Shown here: positions 43,969 through 51,826 of the stretch, one piece after another | Numbering within the stretch: position 1 is the stretch's first letter | Layout of the letters: every line of letters begins with the position of its first letter | Source: Gluconacetobacter sacchari | GTDB lineage: Bacteria; Pseudomonadota; Alphaproteobacteria; Acetobacterales; Acetobacteraceae | Assembly: GCF_014174255.1 (NCBI RefSeq) | Contig: NZ_JABEQJ010000019.1 | Coordinates: 26,905 to 90,904, forward strand | Direction: 5' to 3' | DNA: 64,000 nucleotides | Notes under the pieces: generated by a model | Told to the model about the DNA's origin: nothing | The model's input: only the letters and a program-made list of their open reading frames with translations | Databases searched by the model: none | Program-made: the position numbers and the translations under genes

Positions 43969-45309
43969 TTGCAGGAGAGATCCGATCCGTCGCGCCGGCC
44001 GGTGGCCGCGCCGGCCGGTTGTTGCGACAGATGGCCGTGGCTGGCCGGCCTGGCGACACGCAGCCCCGCCGGGGCGTACGGGTGGCGGCCGATCGTGGTC
44101 ATGGCCACGCTGTTCTTCAGCATCGGCTTCGTGACCTGGCTGAACGGGCCGCTGATCATTTTCGTCCAGGTGGCCTTCGATCTGGATGACGTGTCGGCGT
44201 TTCTGGTGCCCGTGTGTTTCTACCTGGCCTATCTCATCTTTCCGTTGCCGGCGACGGTGCTGACGCGGCGGGTCGGGCTGCGGCGCGGCCTGTGGATCGC
44301 GCTGGTGGTGATGGCGGTGGGTACCGCGCTGTTCGGCGAGTGCGTCAATGCGCGATGGTATGTCGGCGCGCTGGGCGGATTGACCGTGATCGGCGCCGGG
44401 CTGTCGCTGTTGCAGATCACGATCAATCCGTATGTCAGCCTGCTGGGCGGGCATGACCGCGCCGCCCAGCGGATCGCGATCATGGGGGTTGCCAACAAGT
44501 TCGCCGGCATCGTCGCGCCGGCGCTGTTCGCCGTGATCGTCATGCCCAATGTGGGCGGCGTCGCGGCCGAGATCGGCCGCACGCCGCCCGGGCCGGCCCG
44601 CGAGGCGATGCTGGCGGGCTTTACCCATGCCGTGCATGCGCCCTATGCCGCCATGGCCGGGCTGCTGCTGCTGCTGGCGGTGCTGACCGTCCGGGCGCGG
44701 CTGCCCGACATTTCCGTCGGGACCGCCATCGGCGCGGGGGGCAAGGCGGGGAAAGCCAAGCCGGGATGGCTGCTGACCGGAGCGTTCGCCATGTTCCTCT
44801 ATGTCGGGGTGGAGGTGATGGCGGGGGATGCCATCGGGCTGTATGGCCGGTCGTTCGGCCTGTCGCTGGACGTGACGAAATATCTGACGGCGTTGACGCT
44901 GGCCGCGATGATGGCGGGCTATCTGGCCGGGATGGTGCTGGTGCCGCGCGTCGTGGCGCAGGAGCGCTACATGCTGCTGTCCTGTGTCGCGGGGGTCGTG
45001 CTCTGCCTGGCGGCGATGGTCGCGCCCGGCATCGTTCCGGTCTTCTGCGTCGCGCTGCTGGGGTTTGCCAATGCGATGATCCTGCCGGCCCTCTTTCCCG
45101 TCGTGCTGAGGGAGGGCGGGCCCGACCAGGCCCGGATCACGTCGTTCCTGGTCATGGCTTTTTCCGGCGGGGCGGTATTGCCGCAGGTCTTCGTGCATCT
45201 GATCCCCATGCTGGGCACCACGCCGTCTTTCATGGTACTGGCCGTGCCGTCCTATCTTTTCATCGGGGGCTGGATCATGGCCCTGCGCGCGGGGGGCGGA
45301 ATGCCATGA
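43969..45309 (+). CDS. Sugar MFS transporter (FucP/GluP/NagP-like)
   Basis: This 446-residue, 12-helix protein is in the fucose/glucose-galactose porter branch of the MFS (FFSIGFVTWLNGPLIIFVQVAF in TM1, LLQITINPYVSLLG in TM4). Related proteins include NagP GlcNAc permeases of other proteobacteria. The start is unsure: TTG 43969 gives a 35-residue polar N-terminus, and translation may be coupled to the 19-codon leader. The stop overlaps the nagB ATG (ATGA). Its place between the ROK repressor and nagB makes an amino sugar the likely substrate, by inference. Confidence 0.87.
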   Translation: MQERSDPSRRPVAAPAGCCDRWPWLAGLATRSPAGAYGWRPIVVMATLFFSIGFVTWLNGPLIIFVQVAFDLDDVSAFLVPVCFYLAYLIFPLPATVLTRRVGLRRGLWIALVVMAVGTALFGECVNARWYVGALGGLTVIGAGLSLLQITINPYVSLLGGHDRAAQRIAIMGVANKFAGIVAPALFAVIVMPNVGGVAAEIGRTPPGPAREAMLAGFTHAVHAPYAAMAGLLLLLAVLTVRARLPDISVGTAIGAGGKAGKAKPGWLLTGAFAMFLYVGVEVMAGDAIGLYGRSFGLSLDVTKYLTALTLAAMMAGYLAGMVLVPRVVAQERYMLLSCVAGVVLCLAAMVAPGIVPVFCVALLGFANAMILPALFPVVLREGGPDQARITSFLVMAFSGGAVLPQVFVHLIPMLGTTPSFMVLAVPSYLFIGGWIMALRAGGGMP

Positions 45310-46103
45310 AGATCATCATCTGTCCCGATTCCGAGCGCGTGGCCGGGGTCGCCGCCCGGTTGCTGGCCGACCAGGTGCGCGCCAGGCCGGAGTCGGTCCT
45401 GGGGTTGGCGACGGGGCGGACGATGGAGGCGATCTATCGTCGGCTGGTCGGGACCGTTCGCGCGGAGGGGATCGATTTCAGCGCCGTCACCACGTTCAAT
45501 CTGGACGAATATGTCGGGTTGCCGGGCGGGCACGCGCAATCCTATCGGCATTACATGGAGCGGCATCTGTTCGCGCATGTCGGTGTGGACCCGGGGCGGA
45601 CCCATGTGCCCGACGGTGCCGCGCCGGATGCCGAGGCGCAGGCCGTGGCCTATGAGGCGCGGATCGGCCGGGCCGGGGGGATCGATCTGCAACTGCTGGG
45701 ACTGGGCGAGAACGGGCATATCGGCTTCAACGAGCCGCTGTCGTCGCTGGCCAGCCGTACCCGCGTCGTGACCCTGGCGCGGGCGACGCTGGCGCAGAAT
45801 GCCGGGATGTTCGGCGGGGACCCGTCGCACGTGCCGGCGCGGGCCATCACGATGGGAACCGGCACGATCCTGGAAGCGCGCAAGGCGCTGATGGTCGTGA
45901 CCGGTGCCCGCAAGGCCGCGATCGCGGCGCGTGCCATCGAGGGGCCGGTCAGCGCCACGGTGCCGGGTTCGGCCCTGCAATATCATCGCGACTGCCTGGT
46001 CCTTCTCGACCCGGCGGCGGCAGCGGCGCTGACGCAGCGGGACGCGATCGAATGGCAGATGCGCCACGACGCCGAGCTGGCGGCGATTCAGGCGGGCGGG
46101 TGA
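45306..46103 (+). CDS. nagB: Glucosamine-6-phosphate deaminase
   Basis: This 265-residue enzyme converts glucosamine-6-phosphate to fructose-6-phosphate and ammonia. Family motifs are FNLDEYVGL (catalytic Asp), LGLGENGHIGFNEP with the catalytic His, and an ITMGTGTILEARK block. The length matches NagB (about 266). The ATG overlaps the stop of the transporter gene, showing one operon. No nagA (GlcNAc-6-phosphate deacetylase) is present nearby, so the deacetylation step must be encoded elsewhere or the substrate is glucosamine. Confidence 0.95.
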   Translation: MKIIICPDSERVAGVAARLLADQVRARPESVLGLATGRTMEAIYRRLVGTVRAEGIDFSAVTTFNLDEYVGLPGGHAQSYRHYMERHLFAHVGVDPGRTHVPDGAAPDAEAQAVAYEARIGRAGGIDLQLLGLGENGHIGFNEPLSSLASRTRVVTLARATLAQNAGMFGGDPSHVPARAITMGTGTILEARKALMVVTGARKAAIAARAIEGPVSATVPGSALQYHRDCLVLLDPAAAAALTQRDAIEWQMRHDAELAAIQAGG

Positions 46104-46126
46104 TCGCGCGGCCCGGAGCGGATCGC

Positions 46127-46153
46127 GCCGTGGGCCGCCACGGCTTGTGGTGA
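46127..46153 (+). promoter_or_regulatory. Hairpin plus TTGTGGTGA element between nagB and the hexosaminidase
   Basis: A 7-bp stem GCCGTGG/CCACGGC with loop GCCG is followed directly by TTGTGGTGA (46145-46153). The same nonamer follows a hairpin before ilvE (15799-15831). It may reduce read-through from nagB or act as a leader structure. Confidence 0.3.
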
Positions 46154-46174
46154 ATGGTCCTGGAGAGAATAAGT

Positions 46175-48364
46175 ATGATGTTTTCGACCGCGCGCGCGGC
46201 CTTTGTCGGGTCGTCGCTGCTTGCCGCGACGGCGACCCTGTCGGCCTGTGCGACGCATTCGGGTGGACAGGTGGCGGTGCGGGAGACCATGGCGCGCGCG
46301 TCTGGTCCCGCGCTGATGCCGCTGCCTTCTTCGGTGGCGTTCTCCGATGGTGCCCTGCCGTTGTCCGGGGGCTTCGCCGTGTCGTGGAGCCGTCCGCCGT
46401 CCGCGATGCTCCGGGCGGCGGCGGCGCGTTTCCTGCGTCGTGCCGACGCGCTGGCCGGGCGGGTGCTGCCCGCCGCCGATCGCCCCGCCGGTCCGGGGGG
46501 CGTGCCCGTCATGCTCCGTATCGAGGCCGGGCAGGATGCGGGATGGCTGACCGTGCGGGCGAAGGAGGATTACCGGCTCGTCGTCGGCCCCGATGGGGTC
46601 ACGCTGACGGCGGACGGGCCCGACGGGGTGATCCACGGGCTGGCGACCCTCGCGCAACTGATCGGCCGGGACGAAAACGGTGCGAAGATCGGTTTCGCGA
46701 CCATTGCCGATCATCCCCGGTTCGCCTGGCGTGGGATCATGATCGATACCTCGCGCCATTTCGTGGCGGTCGAGACCATCGAGCGCCAGCTCGACGCGAT
46801 GGAAATGCTGAAGCTCGACGTGCTGCACCTGCATCTGAGCGACGGCACCGGATTCCGGGTGGAGAGCCATGTGCTGCCGGAACTGACCGCGAAGGGATCG
46901 CACGGCCAGTATTATACTCAGGCCCAGATCCGCGATCTGGTCGCCTATGCGGCGGATCGCGGCATCCGGGTGGTGCCGGAATTCGACGTGCCGGGCCATG
47001 CGCTGGCGCTGCTGCTGGCGCACCCCGAACTGGCGGCGACCAGCCCGGTCGATCCGGAGCCGAAGAACAAGAATACGGCCGCGCTCGATCCGACCCTGCC
47101 GGCGACGCTGCGGCTTGTGCGGCGGCTTTACGGCGAAATGGGCCGGCTGTTCCCCGATGCCTATTTCCATTCCGGGGGCGACGAGGTCGAGCCCGACGAA
47201 TGGCTGAAGAATCCGAAGATCGCGGCCTGGATGAAGGCGCATGGCTACGCGACGCCGCAGGCGTTGCAGGCGGCCTTTACCGCCGAGGTGCAGACGGTCC
47301 TGGCCAGCCAGGGCAAGATCATGGTCGGGTGGGACGAGGTCAGCGAGGCGCCGATTCCGGCGGATGTGGTGGTCGATGTATGGCGCAGCTCGAAATTCAT
47401 CGCCTCGGCGACGGCAGGCCGTCACCCTGTCATCGTGTCCGCCGGCTATTACCTCGATCTGCTTCAGCCGGCTGGGCAGCATTATCTGGTCGATCCTTAC
47501 GATCCGGCCGCGAATGGCATTACCCGCGCGCAGGCCGACAGGTTGCTGAAGAAGGGCGGACGTCCGGACCTGGTGGCCGCCTTCGTGAAGGAACCCGCGC
47601 CGCCGCCGCTGACGGCGCGGCAGAAGGCCCTCGTCCTGGGCGGCGAGGCGCCGCTGTGGGCGGAACTGGTGACCGACGAGATGCTCGATGGCCGTATCTG
47701 GCCGCGCGCGGCCGCGATCGCCGAGCGCTTCTGGTCGGCCGCCGACGTGCGGGATGTCGACGACATGTATCGCCGGCTGGCGGTGGTGAATGCCGGGCTG
47801 CAGATCACGGGATTGCAGGGCGAGGCGAACAGGTGGCGCATGGCGGCCCGGCTTTCGCCGGGATCGGTCGATCCTGTGCTGGTTCTGGCCAGTGCCACGG
47901 TGCCGCTGCGCAACTACAACATGAACCGTTATGTCGGGCGTCATGGCCACAGGCTGGACGAGATCGGGGAAATCGCCACGCCCGACCCGGTGGCGGCGAC
48001 GCGGTTTTCGATGCTGGTCGGCCGCTATGTGGCGGGGGACCGCGGCGTGGCGCCGGCCCTGCGGCGGCAGCTTGTGGCCTGGCGCGACAATGACGCGGCC
48101 TTTGCCGCGGTGGCGCGGGTCCGGGGCCTGTCCGAGGCGCTGGTGACGTCCCGCCATCTTGCGGTCATTGCCGGGGCGGGGCTGAAGGCGCTGGATGGCG
48201 AGCGGACGCTCCCGGCGCCGGACAGGGCGATTCTCGACCAGGAAGATGCGGTCATCAGCCGTTCGTCCGATGTTTCCGGCTCTTCCGGCGGGGGCGTGAG
48301 CCTGCCGGCCGCCGGGCTGATGATCGCCATCGAGCCGGCCGTGAGGAAGCTTCTTGGCCTGTGA
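46175..48364 (+). CDS. Beta-N-acetylhexosaminidase (GH20), lipoprotein
   Basis: This is a 729-residue glycoside hydrolase family 20 enzyme that removes terminal GlcNAc or GalNAc from chitobiose-like sugars. The catalytic Asp-Glu pair lies in YFHSGGDEVEPDEW. The GH20 beta domain precedes the barrel, which starts near FAWRGIMIDTSRHF. The N-terminus has a signal with the lipobox LSAC (LAATATLSACATHSG), so the protein is probably anchored to a membrane. ATG 46175 follows GGAGAG by 7 bases and is preferred over ATG 46154. It is the last gene of the amino-sugar cluster. Confidence 0.92.
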   Translation: MMFSTARAAFVGSSLLAATATLSACATHSGGQVAVRETMARASGPALMPLPSSVAFSDGALPLSGGFAVSWSRPPSAMLRAAAARFLRRADALAGRVLPAADRPAGPGGVPVMLRIEAGQDAGWLTVRAKEDYRLVVGPDGVTLTADGPDGVIHGLATLAQLIGRDENGAKIGFATIADHPRFAWRGIMIDTSRHFVAVETIERQLDAMEMLKLDVLHLHLSDGTGFRVESHVLPELTAKGSHGQYYTQAQIRDLVAYAADRGIRVVPEFDVPGHALALLLAHPELAATSPVDPEPKNKNTAALDPTLPATLRLVRRLYGEMGRLFPDAYFHSGGDEVEPDEWLKNPKIAAWMKAHGYATPQALQAAFTAEVQTVLASQGKIMVGWDEVSEAPIPADVVVDVWRSSKFIASATAGRHPVIVSAGYYLDLLQPAGQHYLVDPYDPAANGITRAQADRLLKKGGRPDLVAAFVKEPAPPPLTARQKALVLGGEAPLWAELVTDEMLDGRIWPRAAAIAERFWSAADVRDVDDMYRRLAVVNAGLQITGLQGEANRWRMAARLSPGSVDPVLVLASATVPLRNYNMNRYVGRHGHRLDEIGEIATPDPVAATRFSMLVGRYVAGDRGVAPALRRQLVAWRDNDAAFAAVARVRGLSEALVTSRHLAVIAGAGLKALDGERTLPAPDRAILDQEDAVISRSSDVSGSSGGGVSLPAAGLMIAIEPAVRKLLGL

Positions 48365-48401
48365 GGGGCGAGGGGGGCGGATTTCGGCCCGTTCCCGTGG
48401 C

Positions 48402-49073
48402 TCACATGCCCGAATAGGCATAGGGGCCGCCTCGTTCCAGGGCCCGGCGCCATGCCGGGCGTGCGTGGATGCGCCGCAGGAAGGACGCGACATGGGGGCT
48501 GTGCGCGATGCCGCCCATGCGCGAGCAGGCGGCTTCCAGCGGAAAGCTCATCTGGATATCCGCCGCCGTGACGTCGTCGCCGGCGAACCAGCCGGTTTGC
48601 GCCAAGGACTGCTCCCAGAACGCGACGTGACGTTTGATCTCCGGGTCCAGAAACCGGGCCCGCACGCCTTGCGCGATCAGCGAGGCGAATGGCCGGAGCG
48701 GGAGCGGTACCTGCGATGGCAGCAGGCCGAAGATCAGTTTCATTACCAGCGGCGGCATGGCCGACCCTTCCGCGTAATGCAGCCAGTAGACGAAGCTGCG
48801 ATAATCGGGTGTGCCCGCGGGCGGGCGCAGGCGGCCATCGCCATGTTCGTCGAGAAGATACGCGATGATGGCCCCGCTTTCCGCGAGCGTGACATCGCCT
48901 TCCGTGATGATCGGCGACTTGCCGAGCGGATGGATCTTCCGCAGTTCGGGGGGTGCCCGCATCGTCCGGGGGTCGCGTTTGTAGAATCGGATCTCGTACG
49001 GCACGCCGAGTTCCTCAAGCAGCCAGAGTATGCGTTGCGAGCGGGAATTTTCGAGATGATGCACGATAATCAT
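48402..49073 (-). CDS. Glutathione S-transferase family protein
   Basis: This is a 223-residue cytosolic GST. The thioredoxin-like N-terminal domain includes HHLENSRSQRILWLLEELG and the glutathione-binding KSPIITEGDVTLAESGAI (cis-proline and ES pair). An alpha-helical domain follows (GDDVTAADIQMSF is the N-capping box). The overall size suits beta/zeta-like bacterial GSTs. The gene stands alone, convergent with the hexosaminidase. Confidence 0.92.
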   Translation of the reverse strand: MIIVHHLENSRSQRILWLLEELGVPYEIRFYKRDPRTMRAPPELRKIHPLGKSPIITEGDVTLAESGAIIAYLLDEHGDGRLRPPAGTPDYRSFVYWLHYAEGSAMPPLVMKLIFGLLPSQVPLPLRPFASLIAQGVRARFLDPEIKRHVAFWEQSLAQTGWFAGDDVTAADIQMSFPLEAACSRMGGIAHSPHVASFLRRIHARPAWRRALERGGPYAYSGM

Positions 49074-49165
49074 GAGACGACGCTCCGTGTCGCGGGCTCA
49101 TGATAACGTCGAACGGGATGGTTGCGTTTGGCGGAAAAGATCCCGCCGCAGCCGCATGATATTCT

Positions 49166-49891
49166 TCAGTCCGTTCGTTTCCAGCGATTGAGCGGGATCG
49201 GAAAAATCATCGTTATGCCGGAGATCGGCTTCGTACTGGCGAAGACGGCGGCCGCCGGGTAGGTGCGCGGCTGGAGCGCGAAATCGTACGGTGCGGGACT
49301 CCGGTTCCGGACGAGGCTGAATGTCCGGCCGTCTTCGGTCACGGAAAGTTCCGACCCGGCGGGCAGGGTGAGGATGACGGTCTTCGTGTCGGGTAGAAAG
49401 GCCGACATGAGGAAACCGGCTTGGCGATGGATCTGGCGATCGAGCGTTGCCATCCAGCCGACCGCGTCCCCGGCCGTGAAGCGGCTTGCCGGCGGGTGGT
49501 CCAGACCGACCGTCGCCCGGAACCCGATGTCCTGACCCCGGGCCAGGGTCGCCACGACGTCCGGGTTCTCGGCCCGCAAGACCGGATCGGTGGGGAGAAC
49601 GATTTCATCGCCGCCGGCGGGGAACAGCGAGATCGGGCCGCGCTTCGCGGCGAGGACGATGTTCGCGTCCTCGGGCGGACGGTCGCCCGGCTCCAGCATG
49701 GCGTGGACATGGAGCTGAAGGCCGGTCGGCCGGCCGTCGCGCAGGCGGATGGCATCGGCCGTCGCCGCCATCCGGCGCAGGGTCGAGACCGTGACGCGCG
49801 GCGCCGCGCCGCGAATGGTGATGTCCTCGGCCCCCGCCGGCGGGGCGGCGAGCAGGCAGGCGGCCACGACCGCCAGTAACCCCAGGCGCAT
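49166..49891 (-). CDS. Exported protein of unknown function
   Basis: This is a 241-residue protein with a clear signal peptide (LGLLAVVAACLLAAPPAGAED). I do not recognise the family. The mature part has alternating beta-like segments (LQLHVHAMLEPGD, TVILTLPAGSELSVTEDGR) and no cysteines or known catalytic motif, suggesting a periplasmic beta-rich protein. The gene precedes no partner on its strand and has a 92-base gap to the GST gene. It faces away from the sigma-factor locus, with 408 bases between the two starts. Confidence 0.7.
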   Translation of the reverse strand: MRLGLLAVVAACLLAAPPAGAEDITIRGAAPRVTVSTLRRMAATADAIRLRDGRPTGLQLHVHAMLEPGDRPPEDANIVLAAKRGPISLFPAGGDEIVLPTDPVLRAENPDVVATLARGQDIGFRATVGLDHPPASRFTAGDAVGWMATLDRQIHRQAGFLMSAFLPDTKTVILTLPAGSELSVTEDGRTFSLVRNRSPAPYDFALQPRTYPAAAVFASTKPISGITMIFPIPLNRWKRTD

Positions 49892-50299
49892 GGTTCGATC
49901 CCCGGGCGTGATGCGAATCGGCGTTGCACGCGATGGCCGTGCAGCCGGTCGTCGGATGATCCTCCTTTTTCTCTTGCATCCTGTCGGGTGTCTGTAAACG
50001 GATTTTCATGCCGGGCGGCGGCGGGGTGTTCGCGAGGACACATTCCAGAAAAAAGCGGATGGTCGGCCGGGCATGTCCCTTGCCTATTGCAGCTTCGTTA
50101 TGATTGTCAGGGGAGGGCGATACGGCCGCGGTGGCGCTACGACGAGCGATATCAAGATCGTGTGAGAAAAGTTATCCTTGAAAAAAGTTCATATATCGGA
50201 CAGATTCGATAATTACACGATTTTCTTTGGTGTTTATGCGTGCGGGATGCGATGCGATCCGGTGCCCGACGCGTCCGGTTGGGCTGTGTGAAACCAGAA
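49892..50299. other. Long intergenic region before the ECF sigma gene
   Basis: This 408-base region between divergent starts contains no convincing gene. Its left part is GC-rich. The right part (about 50160-50240) is A/T-rich and should hold the sigma-gene promoter. TTGAAA (50178) and GATAAT (50208) are visible but are 24 bases apart, too far for a standard promoter. A 5-bp inverted repeat, TATCG-N8-CGATA (50194-50211), is also present. No clear Fur box was seen. Confidence 0.4.
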
Positions 50300-50821
50300 A
50301 TGAGCAAACACCCCCTGACGCAGTCACGTCTTGCAGACCCGCTGGCGGGGTTGTTCCAGTCGCATTTCGGCTGGCTGGCGGGGCGCATGGCGCGCCAGCT
50401 TGGTTCGCGCAGCAAGGGGGAGGAGGTCGCCTCGGAGGTGTTTGCCCGCCTTGCCGCGTCCCGGCAGGTGGAAAGCCTGCGTGAGCCGCGTGCCTTTCTG
50501 CTGGTCGTGGCGCGGCGCCTGATTTCCGAACTGAGGAGGCGCAGCCTGCTGGAGGCGAGTTATCTGGACGCGCTGCGGACCGTTTCGGCGGAGACGGCGC
50601 CGAGCCCCGAGGAGCATAACGCGTTCCTGCAACTGCTCCAGCGCATGGATCATGCGCTGGGCGGCGTGTCGCCCAAGGCGCGCGCGGCATTTTTCTTCTA
50701 CCGGATCGACCATCTGCGCCACCAGGACATCGCCGAGCGGCTCGACGTATCGGTCAGCATGGTACGGAAATATATCGATACCGCCGAGCGTGCCTGCGCC
50801 GGCGTGCTGGATCGGCCTTGA
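50300..50821 (+). CDS. ECF sigma factor (FecI-like)
   Basis: This is a 173-residue sigma factor of the extracytoplasmic function type, with region 2 around ASEVFARLAASRQVESLREPRAFLLVVARRL and region 4 around ALGGVSPKARAAFFFYRIDHLRHQDIAERLDVSVSMVRKYI. The pattern resembles FecI, which is activated through a FecR anti-sigma protein and a TonB receptor with a signalling domain; both genes follow. ATG 50300 begins the conserved region; GTG 50240 or 50288 would extend it. No Shine-Dalgarno is strong. Confidence 0.87.
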   Translation: MSKHPLTQSRLADPLAGLFQSHFGWLAGRMARQLGSRSKGEEVASEVFARLAASRQVESLREPRAFLLVVARRLISELRRRSLLEASYLDALRTVSAETAPSPEEHNAFLQLLQRMDHALGGVSPKARAAFFFYRIDHLRHQDIAERLDVSVSMVRKYIDTAERACAGVLDRP

Positions 50822-50854
50822 GTTCCTGAATTCCTGCTCGTAATAGAAGGCATC

Positions 50855-51721
50855 ATGGCTTCCGATCCAATACGGTCCACGGACGCGCCGCAGGGCGGAA
50901 ACGGGCAGCCCGACGCCGTGGACATGCAGCTTGCGCGGCTGAGCGCGGTGCTGGGAGGCCAGTCTCTGGGCGACCTCTATCTGCGCCGGGTGAAACGGCG
51001 CGCGCTGCTGCGGCGGGGGCTGGGCGCGGTGGCCGGCGCGACGTGCGTCGCGGGCGTGCTGGCCGGGCCGGACCTGCTGTCGGGCGACGGGCGCGCCGAT
51101 ATCCGCACCCGTCATGGCGAGACGCAGCAACTGGCCCTGGGCGCGCGATCCACCGCGACGCTTGCGCCGTGCAGCGCCATCGCATTCGCCCCCGGCGGGG
51201 GGCGGGGCGCGTTCACGCTCCTACAGGGAACGGTTCTCGTGGAAAGCCGCCCCGACGCGGCGTTGCCGTTTATCCAGGTTGCCACCCGCGCGGGCGCGGT
51301 GCGTGCGCCGACCGGCGATTTCATGGTCCGCCGCGATGGCGGCCGGACCGTCGTGACCGCCCATGACGACATGCTGACCATTCTGCCCGCGCGTGGGCCG
51401 CGCCTGACCCTGGCGGCCGGTCATGCCGTGGATCTGGAGCCGGATGGGCCCGGCGAACGGGCCATCGACTGGGGGCTTGCGACCTCCTGGCGCAATGGCA
51501 TGCTGATCGTGGAAGACGGGACGCTTGGCGATGTGGTCACGGGGCTGGCGCCCTACTGGCAGGGGGCGCTCTACATCACCCCGCGCGCGGCCAGCATCCG
51601 GGCGAGCGGCGTATTCTCGCTGAACGATGCCGGCCGTTCGCTCGTGCAGATCGAGGAGATCTTTCCGGTCTCCGTCCGGCATCTGCCCTTCGGGGTCGTG
51701 ACGATCAATTCGGTGTCGTGA
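50855..51721 (+). CDS. FecR family anti-sigma/signal-transducing protein
   Basis: This is a 288-residue FecR protein. A transmembrane segment (about residues 55-75, GAVAGATCVAGVLAGPDLL) follows a short cytoplasmic region that would hold the sigma factor. The periplasmic FecR domain contains DIRTRHGETQQLALGARSTATL and FIQVATRAGAVRAPTGDFMV. The C-terminal segment WRNGMLIVEDGTLGDVVTGLAPYW is typical. It lies 33 bases after the sigma gene and 105 before the receptor gene. Confidence 0.88.
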   Translation: MASDPIRSTDAPQGGNGQPDAVDMQLARLSAVLGGQSLGDLYLRRVKRRALLRRGLGAVAGATCVAGVLAGPDLLSGDGRADIRTRHGETQQLALGARSTATLAPCSAIAFAPGGGRGAFTLLQGTVLVESRPDAALPFIQVATRAGAVRAPTGDFMVRRDGGRTVVTAHDDMLTILPARGPRLTLAAGHAVDLEPDGPGERAIDWGLATSWRNGMLIVEDGTLGDVVTGLAPYWQGALYITPRAASIRASGVFSLNDAGRSLVQIEEIFPVSVRHLPFGVVTINSVS

Positions 51722-51797
51722 CGACACGCGTGTAAAAAAAGTTTCTCAGTCGGTATCACTTTGGCCGGCTCGATCCTCATCCCTTGTGACGGCCATA

Positions 51798-51815
51798 CCG
51801 TAACGGTCCGTAACG
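51798..51815. repeat. Tandem CCGTAACG repeat upstream of the TonB receptor
   Basis: CCGTAACG occurs at 51798-51805 and again at 51808-51815, exactly one helical turn (10 bases) apart and 12 bases before the receptor ATG. It overlaps the leader and the Shine-Dalgarno region. A dimeric regulator site or promoter element is possible. Confidence 0.45.
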
Positions 51816-51826
51816 ATGAGGAAGAA

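Noticed and set aside
50178..50213. Sigma70 promoter TTGAAA/GATAAT before the ECF sigma gene
   Set aside because: The two elements are 24 bases apart, well outside the usable 15-19 range.
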